Origin: Curtobacterium sp. UCD-KPL2560
GTDB taxonomy: Bacteria > Actinomycetota > Actinomycetes > Actinomycetales > Microbacteriaceae
DNA: 64,000 nucleotides
NCBI RefSeq assembly: GCF_001705035.1
Contig: NZ_MCIG01000007.1
Location: 1-64,000, forward strand
Direction of reading: 5' to 3'
This document shows positions 29,389 through 38,617 of the stretch, in pieces. The translations under genes were made by a program, and so were the position numbers. Positions within the stretch are counted from its first letter, which is position 1. Each line of letters starts with the position of its first letter. Below the pieces are notes generated by a model that saw nothing but the letters and a program-made list of their open reading frames with translations, searched no databases and was not told where the DNA came from.

Positions 29389-30684
29389 GTGCTCGGCATC
29401 CCCACGCACCTCGCGCCCCGCGTGAATGCCTGGTCGACCGTGCGCGCCTTCCACGCCGCCGCCGTGGGCTCGGTCGTCGCAGCCGCGGTCGTGCTGCTGC
29501 TCTGGGGACTCGCTGACCCGCAGGTCCGGGTCGGGAGCGCCGTCCTGGCGCTCCTGCCGATGCTCGTGATGGTCGGTGTGCACGTGCAGTTCGCCACCTG
29601 GCGGTCGGCGGTGGCCTTCCTCGTCGTGGGCGGCCTCTGCACGTGGTGGTTCGCGTCCGCCGTCCAGGACCAGGTCCCGGCCGGCTGGGTGGTCGGCTAC
29701 CTGCTGTCCCTCGCGGTCATCCCGCTCGTGCTCGTCGGCGGAGCGGGCGCGGTACCGGGCCGGGTCGTGCTGTGGTCGGTCGGCGGGTTCCTCGTCGGTC
29801 GGACCGCGACGTCCGTCGCCCTCGTGCAGGCCGGTGCGCCGCCGCAGCCGCTCGTGCTCGCCTGGGTGACCCTCGGCTTCGTGGTCGCCCTCGTGCTCGT
29901 CACCAGCCGCAACACCGCCCGGTCGGAGCGGGTCCAGCCCGAACTGCTCCGCTCGGCCCGCGAGGAACACGTGTCCGCCTACCGTGCGGGCGTCGAGGCC
30001 GAGGCCGCCGCGATCCTGCACGACACCGTCCTGAACCACCTCGGCGCGATCGCCCTCGCACCCTCGGGTCCGATGGACCCCCAGCTCGCACGGACGATCG
30101 AGTCCGACGTCGCGATGCTGACCGGCAGACAGTGGCTCGGCACGGACACGAGCGACGCGGAGCCCGAGCCGGACGCCGTGTCGCGCGCCTTCGAGGCGAT
30201 GGTCGACGAGCACCGGGCCGAGGGGCTCGACGTCGTCGTGACGGGGGACGCCGGTGTCCTGGGCTCCCTCGGGAGCGACGCGTCGACCGCGCTGCTGCGC
30301 GCGGTGGGGCAGTGCCTCGCGAACGTCCGGAAGCACGCCGGCACCGACAGCGCCGAGGTCAGCGTGTTCGACGACGGCTCCTCGTGCACCGTCATGGTGG
30401 TCGACGACGGCCGCGGCTTCGACGAGCAGGAGACGGGTGCCGACCGCATGGGCCTCCGTGGTTCGGTCCGCGAGCGCATCGGTCGTGTCGGCGGCGACGT
30501 CCAGGTCTGGTCGTCGCCGGGGTCGGGGACGAGCGTCATGATGACCGTGCCCCGGTCCTCGTCCGCGGGCGAGCACGCCTCGGTCGGTGCCGGGCCCGAC
30601 AGCGGGCGCCTGCGCTCCTCCGGGTCGTTCACCTGGCCGCCGCCCGGGTTCGACGGGGTCATCGACCGGGGGACCGGTCGGTGA
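29389..30684 (+). CDS. Membrane sensor histidine kinase, NarL-partner type
   Basis: A 431-residue kinase. Six membrane helices (about 20-180) with short loops form the sensor region. A dimerisation helix follows with the phospho-acceptor His211 in ILHDTVLNHL, and then a HATPase domain (about 290-400) with the N box CLANVRKHAG and G1 box VDDGRGFD. A Ser/Pro-rich tail of about 40 residues ends the protein. This is the HisKA_3-like type that pairs with LuxR/NarL response regulators, one of which is encoded two genes downstream. The signal is unknown. GTG 29389 is preceded by GGAAGGA ten bases away. Its stop overlaps the next start (GTGA). Confidence 0.85.
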   Translation: MLGIPTHLAPRVNAWSTVRAFHAAAVGSVVAAAVVLLLWGLADPQVRVGSAVLALLPMLVMVGVHVQFATWRSAVAFLVVGGLCTWWFASAVQDQVPAGWVVGYLLSLAVIPLVLVGGAGAVPGRVVLWSVGGFLVGRTATSVALVQAGAPPQPLVLAWVTLGFVVALVLVTSRNTARSERVQPELLRSAREEHVSAYRAGVEAEAAAILHDTVLNHLGAIALAPSGPMDPQLARTIESDVAMLTGRQWLGTDTSDAEPEPDAVSRAFEAMVDEHRAEGLDVVVTGDAGVLGSLGSDASTALLRAVGQCLANVRKHAGTDSAEVSVFDDGSSCTVMVVDDGRGFDEQETGADRMGLRGSVRERIGRVGGDVQVWSSPGSGTSVMMTVPRSSSAGEHASVGAGPDSGRLRSSGSFTWPPPGFDGVIDRGTGR

Positions 30685-31859
30685 GCCGCGTCGACACGAC
30701 TCGTCTGCACGCCCGCGGTGACCGGACCGCCCAGCAGTACGACCCACTCGGTGCGATGGGGTCGCGACCGCTCGCCGTCGTGCTCGGTGCCGGTGCGGTG
30801 CTCTGGGCGCTGCTCGTCTCGGTGTTCGACCGCGACGTGGTCGGGAGCCCGACCCTCAGCGCGGTGACCGTCCTCCTCCTCGCCGCGTCGGGGGTCGTGG
30901 TGGTCGTGGCGTCCTCGCCGTTCCGGGCCCCGTTCCCGCGGTGGGCGTTCGCCCTGCACGTCGCCCTCCTCGCCGCGGCCGCGGCGACCAGCGTGGCCGC
31001 GCAGTGGGGGCCGGACCGGAACGCCCTCAACGACTTCATGTGCCTGCTCACCGCGACCGGGATCGTCATGACCGCTCCGTACCGTCCGTGGCGCGACCTC
31101 GCCGTCGGGGGAGTGGTCCTCGCCGTCGTCGACGGTGTCGCGTGGGGTGTCGCCGCCTCGGTCTTCCCGCACGCCACACCCGTATCGGTCGCGGCGTTCC
31201 TGGCGGCGGCTCCGACGCTCGTGCTCACCGGTGCGTCGGTCGTGTTCGCGTGGACGTTCGCCGGCCTCGCCGAGCGGGTGCAGATCCGTGCGGGTTCGTA
31301 CTCGGTGGCGCGCGCCGAGCGGGACGGCATCGCGGCCAGTGTGCAGCAGGAGCGATCGAACGTCCTCGCCCGCGACGTGGCCCCGTTCTTCGCCGAGCTC
31401 CGCGACCGCGAGGTGATCACCGACGCCGACCGGGCGCGGGCACGGGCGATCGCGGACGGCATCCGACGCGGCATGGTCGCCGACGCGGACCGGACCTGGT
31501 TCGAGCACGCGGTCGCGGTGGACGGCGGGAGCACCACGGCCGTCGACGACCCGGAGGGCCTCATCGCCACGCTCGACGCCGACCAGCGCACGGTCGTCCG
31601 CACCTTCCTGCGTGCCGCGTTCGACGACGAACACGTCGACCCCGCGGGCTTCCACGCGACCGTCCGCCGCACCCCCACGCTCGACGGCGTGCCCGCGCGC
31701 GTCGCCGTCTCCATCGACCTGACCGTCGACGACTCCGACGTCGGCATCCACCGCACCTTCGACCCCTACTTCGCGGTCCTCCGCGTGACCTTCCCCGACC
31801 TCGACGTCGCGGTCCGCCCGTCGTCCCTCGCACTAAGGTTCTCCTATGACCAGCACTGA
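30681..31859 (+). CDS. Unknown membrane protein in a two-component operon
   Basis: I do not recognise this 392-residue protein. A basic N-terminus (1-30) precedes about six hydrophobic segments (about 30-195). A soluble C-terminal part of about 195 residues follows. It contains an EERSNVLARDVAPFF-like helix where a kinase dimerisation helix would be, but no phospho-acceptor His-Asp pair and no ATP-binding boxes. It may be a degenerate kinase partner or an accessory sensor of the kinase encoded before it. It overlaps the kinase gene by four bases and the response regulator gene by 14, so the three are translationally coupled. Confidence 0.75.
   Translation: MSRVDTTRLHARGDRTAQQYDPLGAMGSRPLAVVLGAGAVLWALLVSVFDRDVVGSPTLSAVTVLLLAASGVVVVVASSPFRAPFPRWAFALHVALLAAAAATSVAAQWGPDRNALNDFMCLLTATGIVMTAPYRPWRDLAVGGVVLAVVDGVAWGVAASVFPHATPVSVAAFLAAAPTLVLTGASVVFAWTFAGLAERVQIRAGSYSVARAERDGIAASVQQERSNVLARDVAPFFAELRDREVITDADRARARAIADGIRRGMVADADRTWFEHAVAVDGGSTTAVDDPEGLIATLDADQRTVVRTFLRAAFDDEHVDPAGFHATVRRTPTLDGVPARVAVSIDLTVDDSDVGIHRTFDPYFAVLRVTFPDLDVAVRPSSLALRFSYDQH
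31834..31839 (+). promoter_or_regulatory. -10 hexamer TAAGGT of a possible internal leaderless promoter
   Basis: TAAGGT lies inside the end of the upstream membrane-protein gene, six bases before the response regulator ATG. The regulator and thymidine kinase could thus be transcribed apart from the sensor genes. Confidence 0.45.
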
Positions 31860-32547
31860 CCCGACCCGGACCTCGGAGGGCGTGCCCCCGCTCCCGCAGC
31901 CCGGAACCCGACGCGTGCGGCTGGCGATCCTCGACGACCACGAGGTGCTGCTCGACAGCCTCTCGAGCTGGATCGCCGTGAACGCCTTCGACTTCGACCT
32001 GGCCCTCACCGCGCACACGTGGCTCGAGATGGTGCACAGCGAGAACTTCCCGACCGACCTGGTCTTCCTCGACTTCCAGCTCAAGGAACCCGTGTCGATC
32101 GAGGCGCGCGTCCGCACCTGCCGTGCGGCGGGCGCGAAGGTGATCGTCCTGTCGAGCGTCGACAGCCGTGAGTCCCGCGACCGTGCCCTCGCGGCCGGAG
32201 CGGCGGCGTTCCTGTCGAAGTCGCTGCCGATGCGCGAGGTGATGGACATCGCCCGCGAGGTCATGGGCGTCTCCCGCGAGACCCCGCCGCAGCGCGACTG
32301 GCGTCCGCTGCCCACCGGGGCGAACGCGCACCAGCGGCCCAAGCTCAGCAACGGCGAGGAAGAGGCCCTGCGGCTGTACGTCTCGGGCTACTCGACGAAC
32401 GAGGTCGCCGCGCAGATGAACGTGCAGTACGAGACCGCGAAGACCTACCTGCGCCGCGTCCGCGAGAAGTACAGCAAGGTCGGGCGTCCGGCGTCGAAGA
32501 AGTCCGACCTGATCCGTCGGGCGGCCGAGGACGGGTTCCTCGCGTAG
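31846..32547 (+). CDS. LuxR/NarL-type response regulator
   Basis: A 233-residue regulator. A Pro-rich N-terminus (1-22) precedes the receiver domain (about 24-145): acidic pair in LAILDDHE, phospho-acceptor Asp in LVFLDFQL, conserved Ser in VIVLSSVDS and Lys in AFLSKSLP. The C-terminal helix-turn-helix (about 170-230; LSNGEEEALRLYVSGYSTNEVA) resembles LuxR-type but is looser than the consensus. Its partner should be the kinase at 29389. It overlaps the upstream gene by 14 bases and the thymidine kinase gene by one base (TAGTG). Confidence 0.87.
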   Translation: MTSTDPTRTSEGVPPLPQPGTRRVRLAILDDHEVLLDSLSSWIAVNAFDFDLALTAHTWLEMVHSENFPTDLVFLDFQLKEPVSIEARVRTCRAAGAKVIVLSSVDSRESRDRALAAGAAAFLSKSLPMREVMDIAREVMGVSRETPPQRDWRPLPTGANAHQRPKLSNGEEEALRLYVSGYSTNEVAAQMNVQYETAKTYLRRVREKYSKVGRPASKKSDLIRRAAEDGFLA

Positions 32548-33182
32548 TGGCGAAGCTCTACTTCCGCTACGGGGCGATGAACAGCGGCAAGAGCACCGGG
32601 CTGCTGCAGGCCGCCTACAACTACGAGGAACGCGGGCAGCGCGTGCTGCTCGCGAAGCCGTCGGTCGACACCAAGGCCGACGGCGCGATCGTGTCCCGGC
32701 TCGGGGTGACGCGGTCCGTCGACCTGGTGTTCGGTGCCGCTGACGACGTGCGCGCCGCGGTGGCCGACGCCGGGGCGACCGACCCGGAGTCCGACCGGCT
32801 CGACGGCGTGGTCCGACCGGTGAGCTGCGTGCTCGTCGACGAGGCCCAGTTCCTCACCCCGCGACAGGTCGACGACCTGCTCCGGATCGCCGTGCTCGAC
32901 GGCATCCCGGTCCTCGCGTACGGCATCCGGACCGACTTCCGCACCGAGGCGTTCCCCGGCAGCGCGCGCCTGCTCGAGGTCGCCCACTCGCTCGAGGAGT
33001 TGAAGACCATCTGCCGCTGCGGCCGGAAGGCCGTCTTCAACACCCGGAAGGTCGACGGCCGCTTCGTCTTCGACGGCTCGCAGGTGGCGATCGACGGCGC
33101 CGGGGTCACCTACGAGTCGCTCTGCGCGAACTGCTACCTCAGCGAGTCCGGTGGCCGCCTGGACGGCGACCTCGGGCACTGA
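32547..33182 (+). CDS. tdk: Thymidine kinase, type II
   Basis: A 211-residue salvage enzyme phosphorylating thymidine to dTMP. The P-loop is GAMNSGKST at 9-17, the catalytic segment LVDEAQFL supplies the active acid, and the lasso domain binds zinc through CRCGRKAVF and CANCY. Length is typical of the type II (tetrameric, TK1-like) family. The GTG start shares its first G with the TAG stop of the response regulator gene, an unexpected link between signalling and nucleotide salvage. Confidence 0.95.
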   Translation: MAKLYFRYGAMNSGKSTGLLQAAYNYEERGQRVLLAKPSVDTKADGAIVSRLGVTRSVDLVFGAADDVRAAVADAGATDPESDRLDGVVRPVSCVLVDEAQFLTPRQVDDLLRIAVLDGIPVLAYGIRTDFRTEAFPGSARLLEVAHSLEELKTICRCGRKAVFNTRKVDGRFVFDGSQVAIDGAGVTYESLCANCYLSESGGRLDGDLGH

Positions 33183-33254
33183 CCCCGGACGCTGACCACG
33201 TCGTGTCCGGGCCGGTCCTGCGGGGCCCGGCCACCGGGGTGGTCGGGCCACGGT

Positions 33255-33298
33255 CGGACGGGAGGCGCGGGTCGGCGCCGCCCCGTGCCTCCCGTCCG
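33255..33298. terminator. Imperfect GGACGGGAGGC palindrome after tdk
   Basis: CGGACGGGAGGC at 33255-33266 pairs with GCCTCCCGTCCG at 33287-33298, and part of the inner sequence pairs too. It has the shared arm seen at other gene ends and lies about 73 bases past the tdk stop. Confidence 0.65.
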
Positions 33299-33381
33299 GA
33301 ACGGGGCCGGGACGGCCCCGCGCGCACGGCGGTCGGCGAGCCGACCGGAATGCCCGACGGATGCCCGCGGTTGCCTCCCGC

Positions 33382-34422
33382 ATGAGCGACGCAACCGTGC
33401 ACCTGTCCGTCCTCGACCTGGCCACGCGTGAGTACGGCCAGACGAACACCGAGGCCCTGCAGGGCACCATCGACACGGCGGTGCACGCCGAACGGCTCGG
33501 CTACGAGCGGATCTGGGTCGCCGAGCACCACGGCATGCCGGGCATCACCTCGTCGGCGCCCGCGGTGCTGCTGAGCGCCGTCGGTGCGGCGACCTCCCGG
33601 ATCCGCATCGGGTCGGGCGGCGTGATGCTGCCGAACCACGCGCCGCTCGTCGTCGCGGAGCAGTTCGGGACGCTGCGCGCGCTGTACGGGGACCGCGTCG
33701 ACCTCGGCATCGGGCGCGCCCCGGGCACCGACGGCGCGACCGCGATGGCACTGCGCCGCACCGACCGGCTCGACGTCGACGACTTCCCGCAGCAGCTCGC
33801 CGACCTGATCGGCTTCTTCACGGGGATGGACGCCGAGAACCCGCTGTCGCGCATCCGGGCGGTCCCCGGGTACGGCGACGTGCCCGAGTTCTGGCTGCTC
33901 GGGTCCTCCGGGTACAGCGCGCAGGTGGCGGGAGCGCTCGGCGTCTCCTTCGCCTTCGCGCACCACTTCGCGTCGGACAACACCGAGGCGGCGCTCGCGC
34001 TGTACCGCGACTCGTTCCGGCCCTCGCGCTTCCGGCAGACCCCGAACGCGCTCATCGGCGTGCAGGTCGTCACCGACGAGGACCCGGCGGTCGTCGAGGA
34101 GCAGAGCGCCCCCGGGATGATCTCGTTCATCCGGATGCGCCAGGGGATGAAGCCCGAGCCGGTGTCGATGGACGAGGCGCGCGCGTACACGTTCTCGGAC
34201 CTCGAGCGTCGGTTCATCGCCGCGCGCACCGAGCGGCAGGCGTACGGTTCGCGGGACCAGGTCGCGGCGAAGATCAACGAGCTCGTGGCGTCCACGGGTG
34301 CGGATGGTGTGATCGTCGCTCCTGGGGCCGCCCAGGCGCGTTACCGGCACCAGGCGCTCGACGTCGTGGCGTCGCTGCAGGCCGAGGGGCGGCTCGTGCC
34401 GGCGGGGGTCGCCGCGGCGTAG
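33382..34422 (+). CDS. Luciferase-like (LLM class) flavin oxidoreductase
   Basis: A 346-residue TIM-barrel flavoprotein of the bacterial luciferase superfamily, MsnO8-like branch. It has [11 protein letters not shown] near the N-terminus, the strand [16 protein letters not shown], and the segment [12 protein letters not shown], all typical of this branch. The enzyme would use reduced FMN (or F420 in relatives) to oxidise an unknown substrate. The ATG at 33382 gives the standard start (LSVLDLA); the in-frame ATG at 33361 adds seven residues and cannot be excluded. No partner reductase gene is adjacent. Confidence 0.85.
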   Translation: MSDATVHLSVLDLATREYGQTNTEALQGTIDTAVHAERLGYERIWVAEHHGMPGITSSAPAVLLSAVGAATSRIRIGSGGVMLPNHAPLVVAEQFGTLRALYGDRVDLGIGRAPGTDGATAMALRRTDRLDVDDFPQQLADLIGFFTGMDAENPLSRIRAVPGYGDVPEFWLLGSSGYSAQVAGALGVSFAFAHHFASDNTEAALALYRDSFRPSRFRQTPNALIGVQVVTDEDPAVVEEQSAPGMISFIRMRQGMKPEPVSMDEARAYTFSDLERRFIAARTERQAYGSRDQVAAKINELVASTGADGVIVAPGAAQARYRHQALDVVASLQAEGRLVPAGVAAA

Positions 34423-34587
34423 CTGCTCGGCGGGAGAGCGGGCGCCGGCGCGCGGTCCTCGCGGCGTCGGCCCGCGGCCCTGGCGGCGTCGGCCCGCGCT
34501 GCCGTCTCGGCGTGAGCCCCGGGCTGTGGGCCGGGACGCGCGATGCGCGGGGACGCGCCGGAGCGCCTCGTGCCGCGCGGTGCCGGC

Positions 34588-34647
34588 GCACAACCGGAGG
34601 CACGTCGCACCACGGGATCGCGTGGCGCGACGTGCCTCCGGTTGTGC
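34588..34647. repeat. 60-bp near-perfect hairpin element
   Basis: Arms 34588-34614 and 34621-34647 pair with one internal mismatch around a six-base centre. The outer 21 bases begin GCACAACCGGAGGCACGTCG and match perfectly. The element sits mid-gap, about 165 bases past the oxidoreductase stop, so it is not an obvious terminator. The rest of the gap 34423-34709 is GCGGCGTCGGCCCGC-type low-complexity sequence. Confidence 0.85.
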
Positions 34648-34709
34648 CGGAGCAGGTCGCGCCACGCAGGCGCGCACCGAGCGCCCCGCACCGGACGGGC
34701 GGCGCGCAC

Positions 34710-34771
34710 CGCGCACGGGCGGCGCGCTGCTGGGCGTCTGCGCGCACGGGCGGCGCGCCGCTGGGCGTCTG
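34710..34771. repeat. 31-bp tandem duplication
   Basis: Two nearly equal 31-base units beginning CGCGCACGGGCGGCGCGC occur at 34710 and 34741. Two GACAGGTCCGGACA direct repeats follow at about 34790-34820. Confidence 0.85.
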
Positions 34772-34821
34772 CGCTCTCGGTACAGGGGTGACAGGTCCGG
34801 ACACGACAGGTCCGGACATGA

Positions 34822-34857
34822 CAAGAGGCCCTGGTTCCGGAGAACCAGGGCCTCTTG
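34822..34857 (-). terminator. Hairpin downstream of tRNA-Pro
   Basis: A perfect 16-bp stem (34822-34837 with 34842-34857) with loop CGGA lies 20 bases past the tRNA-Pro 3' end on its transcribed strand. Confidence 0.85.
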
Positions 34858-34876
34858 CGTACTGTCTCAACACAGT

Positions 34877-34951
<75 letters not shown>

Positions 34952-35052
34952 CGGTGTGATCACTCCGAACCGGAGCAACCCCAGAAGTCTACCGGATGAT
35001 CGGGGGTGCTCACGACCATCGCGGTGACGCCCGGGCGCGTCGTCCGGACGCG

Positions 35053-36009
35053 TCAGTCCGTCCGCGCGGTCAGGGTCACGACGACCGCCTCGGGGCGGCA
35101 CGAGAACCGCACGGGCGCGTAGATCGACGTCCCGATGCCCGCAGAGACCTCGAGCCACGACCAGTGCGCCCGGTGCTGCCACTTGTGCAGCCCGCTGACG
35201 TACCGGCGGGGCAGGTCGGAGTTCGTGACGAGCGCCCCGACGCCCGGCACCTGGACCTGGCCGCCGTGGGTGTGCCCGGCGAACACGACGTCGGCACCCT
35301 GGTCGACGAACGCGTCGAGCACGCGGCGGTACGGCGCGTGCGTGATGCCGATCGCGACGGGGGAGGGGCCGTCCTCGTCCTCGGTCCACGGGACCGTGCT
35401 GCGCATCTCGTCGACGTTGGTCGGCAGCAGGTCGAGTCGGTCCCAGCCGCGGTGCGCGTCCGAGGTACCGAACAACTCGAAGCGCGAGCCCTTGAGTTCG
35501 ATCGCGTGCGCCTGGTCGTTGACGTCGAGCCAGCCGAGCGACTCGAAGAACGCCGTCTGCCGGTCGACGTCGAGCTCGACCGGACGGGCGCCTGAGTGAT
35601 GCCGACTCGGCCCGGTGAAGTACTTGAACGGGTTCCGGGGCTGCGGACCGAAGAAGTCGTTCGAGCCGTGCGCGAAGGCTCCCGGCACGCCGCGGAACGG
35701 CTCGAGTGCGTACTCGATCGCCGCGTTGGCCGTCGGGTGGCCCAGGTTGTCGCCGGTGTTCACGACGAAGTCGGGCTCCACCAGGCTCAGGTCGCGCAGC
35801 CACTGCTGCTTGTCGGCCTGCCAGGGCGCCATGTGGATGTCGGACAGGTGCAGCACCGTGACGTCACGGGAGCCCGGCGCGAGGACGGGCACGGTCTCCC
35901 ACCGGATGCCGAAGCGGCGACGCTCGACGAGGGTGCCCCACGCCGTCGTCGCCGCTCCGATGGTCGCGCCCGCTGCGATGATCCCGAGCGCCGCGCGACC
36001 GCGGGTCAC
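35053..36009 (-). CDS. Membrane-anchored metallophosphoesterase
   Basis: A 318-residue calcineurin-like phosphoesterase (YkuE/YaeI type). An N-terminal membrane anchor (about 8-25) precedes the metal-binding blocks HLSDIHM, NTGDN, GSND and, near the end, FAGHTHGGQVQVPG. These supply the Asp, His and Asn ligands of a two-metal site. It probably acts outside the cytoplasm on a phosphoester, but the substrate is unknown. The GTG overlaps the stop of the penicillin-binding protein gene (GTGA), so the two are translationally coupled; this pairing of a class A PBP with a phosphoesterase is common in Actinobacteria (from memory). No terminator is obvious before the tRNA. Confidence 0.88.
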   Translation of the reverse strand: MTRGRAALGIIAAGATIGAATTAWGTLVERRRFGIRWETVPVLAPGSRDVTVLHLSDIHMAPWQADKQQWLRDLSLVEPDFVVNTGDNLGHPTANAAIEYALEPFRGVPGAFAHGSNDFFGPQPRNPFKYFTGPSRHHSGARPVELDVDRQTAFFESLGWLDVNDQAHAIELKGSRFELFGTSDAHRGWDRLDLLPTNVDEMRSTVPWTEDEDGPSPVAIGITHAPYRRVLDAFVDQGADVVFAGHTHGGQVQVPGVGALVTNSDLPRRYVSGLHKWQHRAHWSWLEVSAGIGTSIYAPVRFSCRPEAVVVTLTARTD

Positions 36010-38564
36010 TGGCAGCCCTTCGGAGCCTTGCCGTCCTTGTCGCCGAACAGCTGCAGCGTCACGGGCGTGGACTTCGCCGCGCTCGTGCCGGCTCCGGGGT
36101 TCACCCCCGCGACCGTGCACTCCGCGCCACCGGCGGCGAACTGGTCCGACACGGCGACCGAGGTGAACCCGGCACCGCCCAGGGCGCCCTGCGCGTCCCG
36201 GAGGCTCTTGCCCGCGACGTCGGGAACGGTCGCCTGCGAGCCGTCCGTCGTGTACACCGTGACCGACGAACCGGCCGAGAGCAGCGATCCGGCACCGGGG
36301 GAGGTGCTCGACACCGTCCCGGGCGTCCCGGACCCCGGCTGCGCGCCACCGTCGACGTAGGTGAAGCCGGCGCCGGCCAGGATCGAACGGGCCTCGTCGG
36401 CCGTCTTGCCGGTCACGTCGGGGACGTTCTGGCTGTTGCCGCGGAGGGCGGCCTGCGACGGGGTCGGGAAGGGCCCGGCCTCGTACATGGCGTTGATCGG
36501 GATCATCGCCTGCTGCCAGACGTGGGCACGCTGCGACGCGTAGGAGCCGTACCCGGCTCCCGGGAGGTAGTGGCGGAGGTTGTTCTTGCCACCGTCGGTG
36601 TTGCCCTGCCAGTAGGCGGTCGCGACCTTCGAGCTCGCGCCGACGAGCCAGATCTGGTCGGCGTCGTCGGTGGTGCCCGTCTTCGCGAACAGCTGCGTGC
36701 CGTCCGGGGTCTGGGCGCCGACCGCGGTACCGGACTGGATCGTCCCGCGCATGGCGAACGCGGCCGATGCGGCGACACCCGGGTCGAGCACCTGCTTGCA
36801 CTGCTTCGGCTGACCGCCGAGGTCCTTGCCCTCGGCGTTCTTCACGTTGTCGATGGCGATCGGGGCGCAGTAGGTGCCGTTGTTCGCGATCGTCGCGTAC
36901 GCCGACGCCATGGTCAGGGGCGCGATGTTGTTCGTGCCGAGGATCGACGACGGGTAGGCGTTCAGCTCGGTCTTCTCGTCGGCCGAGTGCACCCCGAGGT
37001 CCTGCGCGGTCTGCCGGATGTCGCAGAGGTCGAGCTTCGCGGCCATCGAGGCGAACGCCGCGTTGACCGACAGCGCCGTGGCGCGGGCGACGGTGAAGTT
37101 GCCGTTCTCACCCGCGGAGTCGTTCTTCGGCGCCCAGGCGGAGTAGATCGTGTCGCCACACTGCGTCCAGCGCGAGGTGTTGTGCGGCGTCCCGTTCACG
37201 GACTCGTTGAGGCCGTGACCGGCCTTGAGCCAGTCGAGCAGCGTGAAGACCTTGTAGGTCGAGCCGACCTGGAAGCCGATCGACCCGCCGTACTCCTTGT
37301 CGACGCTGTAGTTGATCGACGTCGCGGTCGGCGGTGACTGCAGGGACTGGTCGTAGTCCTTGTTCTGCGCCATCGTCAGGATCCGGCCGGTCGAGGCCTC
37401 GACCGAGTTCAGGGCGCCACCGAGCTTGAAGCGGCTCTCGGTGTTCGGGTCGAACTTGTTGAGCAGGTCCTTCTGCTGACCGTTGAGGTCGAGGTTCAGG
37501 GTCGTCTGCACCGTGAATCCGCCGTTGCGCCACGCGGTCGCGCGGTCCTTCTCGGTCGCGCCGAGCTGGGACATCTGCTTGACGACCTTGACGGCGTAGT
37601 CGCAGAAGAACTGCGAGCCGTTGCCCGCGGCCGACTGGCAGCCCTGGCTCGGCTGCGTCAGGCGCACGTAGTCGGCCGGCTTCGAGGCGATGGCCTGGTC
37701 GTACTGCTCCTGCGTCAGGTGCTTCTGCGCGAACATCGACTTCAGGATCACGTCGCGACGGGCGACGTTGGCGTCGTAGTACTTCGGGTCGGACAGGTTG
37801 CGCGTGTTCGGCGACTGCACGATCGCGAGGATCGACGCGGCCTCCTGGGGGCTGAGGTCGGTCGCGCTCTTGTTGAAGTAGTGCTGCGCCGCGGCCTGCA
37901 CGCCGTAGGTCTGGTCACCGAAGTAGGCGATGTTGAGGTACCCGGTGAGGATCTCCTTGTGCGAGTACTTCTTCGCCAGGCCGATCGCGAGCTTCATCTC
38001 CTCGAGCTTGCGGGGGATGGTCTGCTCGACCGCGTCGTTGTAGGCCTTCTGGCGCTCCTCCTGCGAGGGCAGCTCGAGGGCCTGCTGCATCTTGATGTTG
38101 CGCACGAGCTGCATCGTGAGCGTCGAGCCACCGCCGGACTCGCCGAGCCCGCCCGCGAGGGATCCGACACCGGCACGGACCAGGGACGTCATGTCGACGC
38201 CGCCGTGGTCGTAGAAGCGCTTGTCCTCGCCGTCGATGGCCGCGTTCTTCAGCTGGTCGCTGATCTGGTCGAACTGCAGCTCCTGGCGGTTCTGGTCGTA
38301 GACCGTCGCCAGGTGGACGGACTGGCCGCCCGAGTACGCCAGGACCTCGTTGCGCTGCGGCAGGTCACCGATCTCGATGTACTCCGGCAGCGACTCGAAC
38401 ACGCCGATGGTGGAGGTCGTGGTGACCCCGGCGACCGCGATCGCGGGCGTGACGCCGATGGTCACCAGCAGGCCGGCGAGCGCGCTGAAGCCGACGAAGC
38501 CGATGAAGGCGCCGATCGCAGAGACGGGCTTGGTCCGCGAGGCAGACGTCTTCTGGGCAGACAT
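36006..38564 (-). CDS. Class A penicillin-binding protein with two PASTA domains
   Basis: An 852-residue bifunctional peptidoglycan synthase. A cytoplasmic tail and one membrane helix (about 15-45) precede the glycosyltransferase-51 domain (about 70-245). That domain carries the catalytic glutamate in EDKRFYDHGG and a second motif, GGSTLTMQLVRN. The transpeptidase domain follows with Ser435 in GSTYK, an SVN motif, and KTGTT at 628-632. Two PASTA repeats (VPDVTGKTADEARSIL and VPDVAGKSLRDAQGAL) form the C-terminus. It polymerises glycan strands and cross-links stem peptides outside the membrane. The ATG follows a TAGGCT hexamer by seven bases on the minus strand. Divergent from the DUF4177-ridA pair. 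Confidence 0.96.
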   Translation of the reverse strand: MSAQKTSASRTKPVSAIGAFIGFVGFSALAGLLVTIGVTPAIAVAGVTTTSTIGVFESLPEYIEIGDLPQRNEVLAYSGGQSVHLATVYDQNRQELQFDQISDQLKNAAIDGEDKRFYDHGGVDMTSLVRAGVGSLAGGLGESGGGSTLTMQLVRNIKMQQALELPSQEERQKAYNDAVEQTIPRKLEEMKLAIGLAKKYSHKEILTGYLNIAYFGDQTYGVQAAAQHYFNKSATDLSPQEAASILAIVQSPNTRNLSDPKYYDANVARRDVILKSMFAQKHLTQEQYDQAIASKPADYVRLTQPSQGCQSAAGNGSQFFCDYAVKVVKQMSQLGATEKDRATAWRNGGFTVQTTLNLDLNGQQKDLLNKFDPNTESRFKLGGALNSVEASTGRILTMAQNKDYDQSLQSPPTATSINYSVDKEYGGSIGFQVGSTYKVFTLLDWLKAGHGLNESVNGTPHNTSRWTQCGDTIYSAWAPKNDSAGENGNFTVARATALSVNAAFASMAAKLDLCDIRQTAQDLGVHSADEKTELNAYPSSILGTNNIAPLTMASAYATIANNGTYCAPIAIDNVKNAEGKDLGGQPKQCKQVLDPGVAASAAFAMRGTIQSGTAVGAQTPDGTQLFAKTGTTDDADQIWLVGASSKVATAYWQGNTDGGKNNLRHYLPGAGYGSYASQRAHVWQQAMIPINAMYEAGPFPTPSQAALRGNSQNVPDVTGKTADEARSILAGAGFTYVDGGAQPGSGTPGTVSSTSPGAGSLLSAGSSVTVYTTDGSQATVPDVAGKSLRDAQGALGGAGFTSVAVSDQFAAGGAECTVAGVNPGAGTSAAKSTPVTLQLFGDKDGKAPKGCQ

Positions 38565-38571
38565 AGGATGC

Positions 38572-38577
38572 AGCCTA
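38572..38577 (-). promoter_or_regulatory. -10 hexamer TAGGCT of a likely leaderless PBP transcript
   Basis: Reading the minus strand, TAGGCT ends seven bases before the PBP ATG. Confidence 0.5.
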
Positions 38578-38617
38578 AACGACACCCCCGACCGGAAGGC
38601 TGGCAAGGATCTCCATG

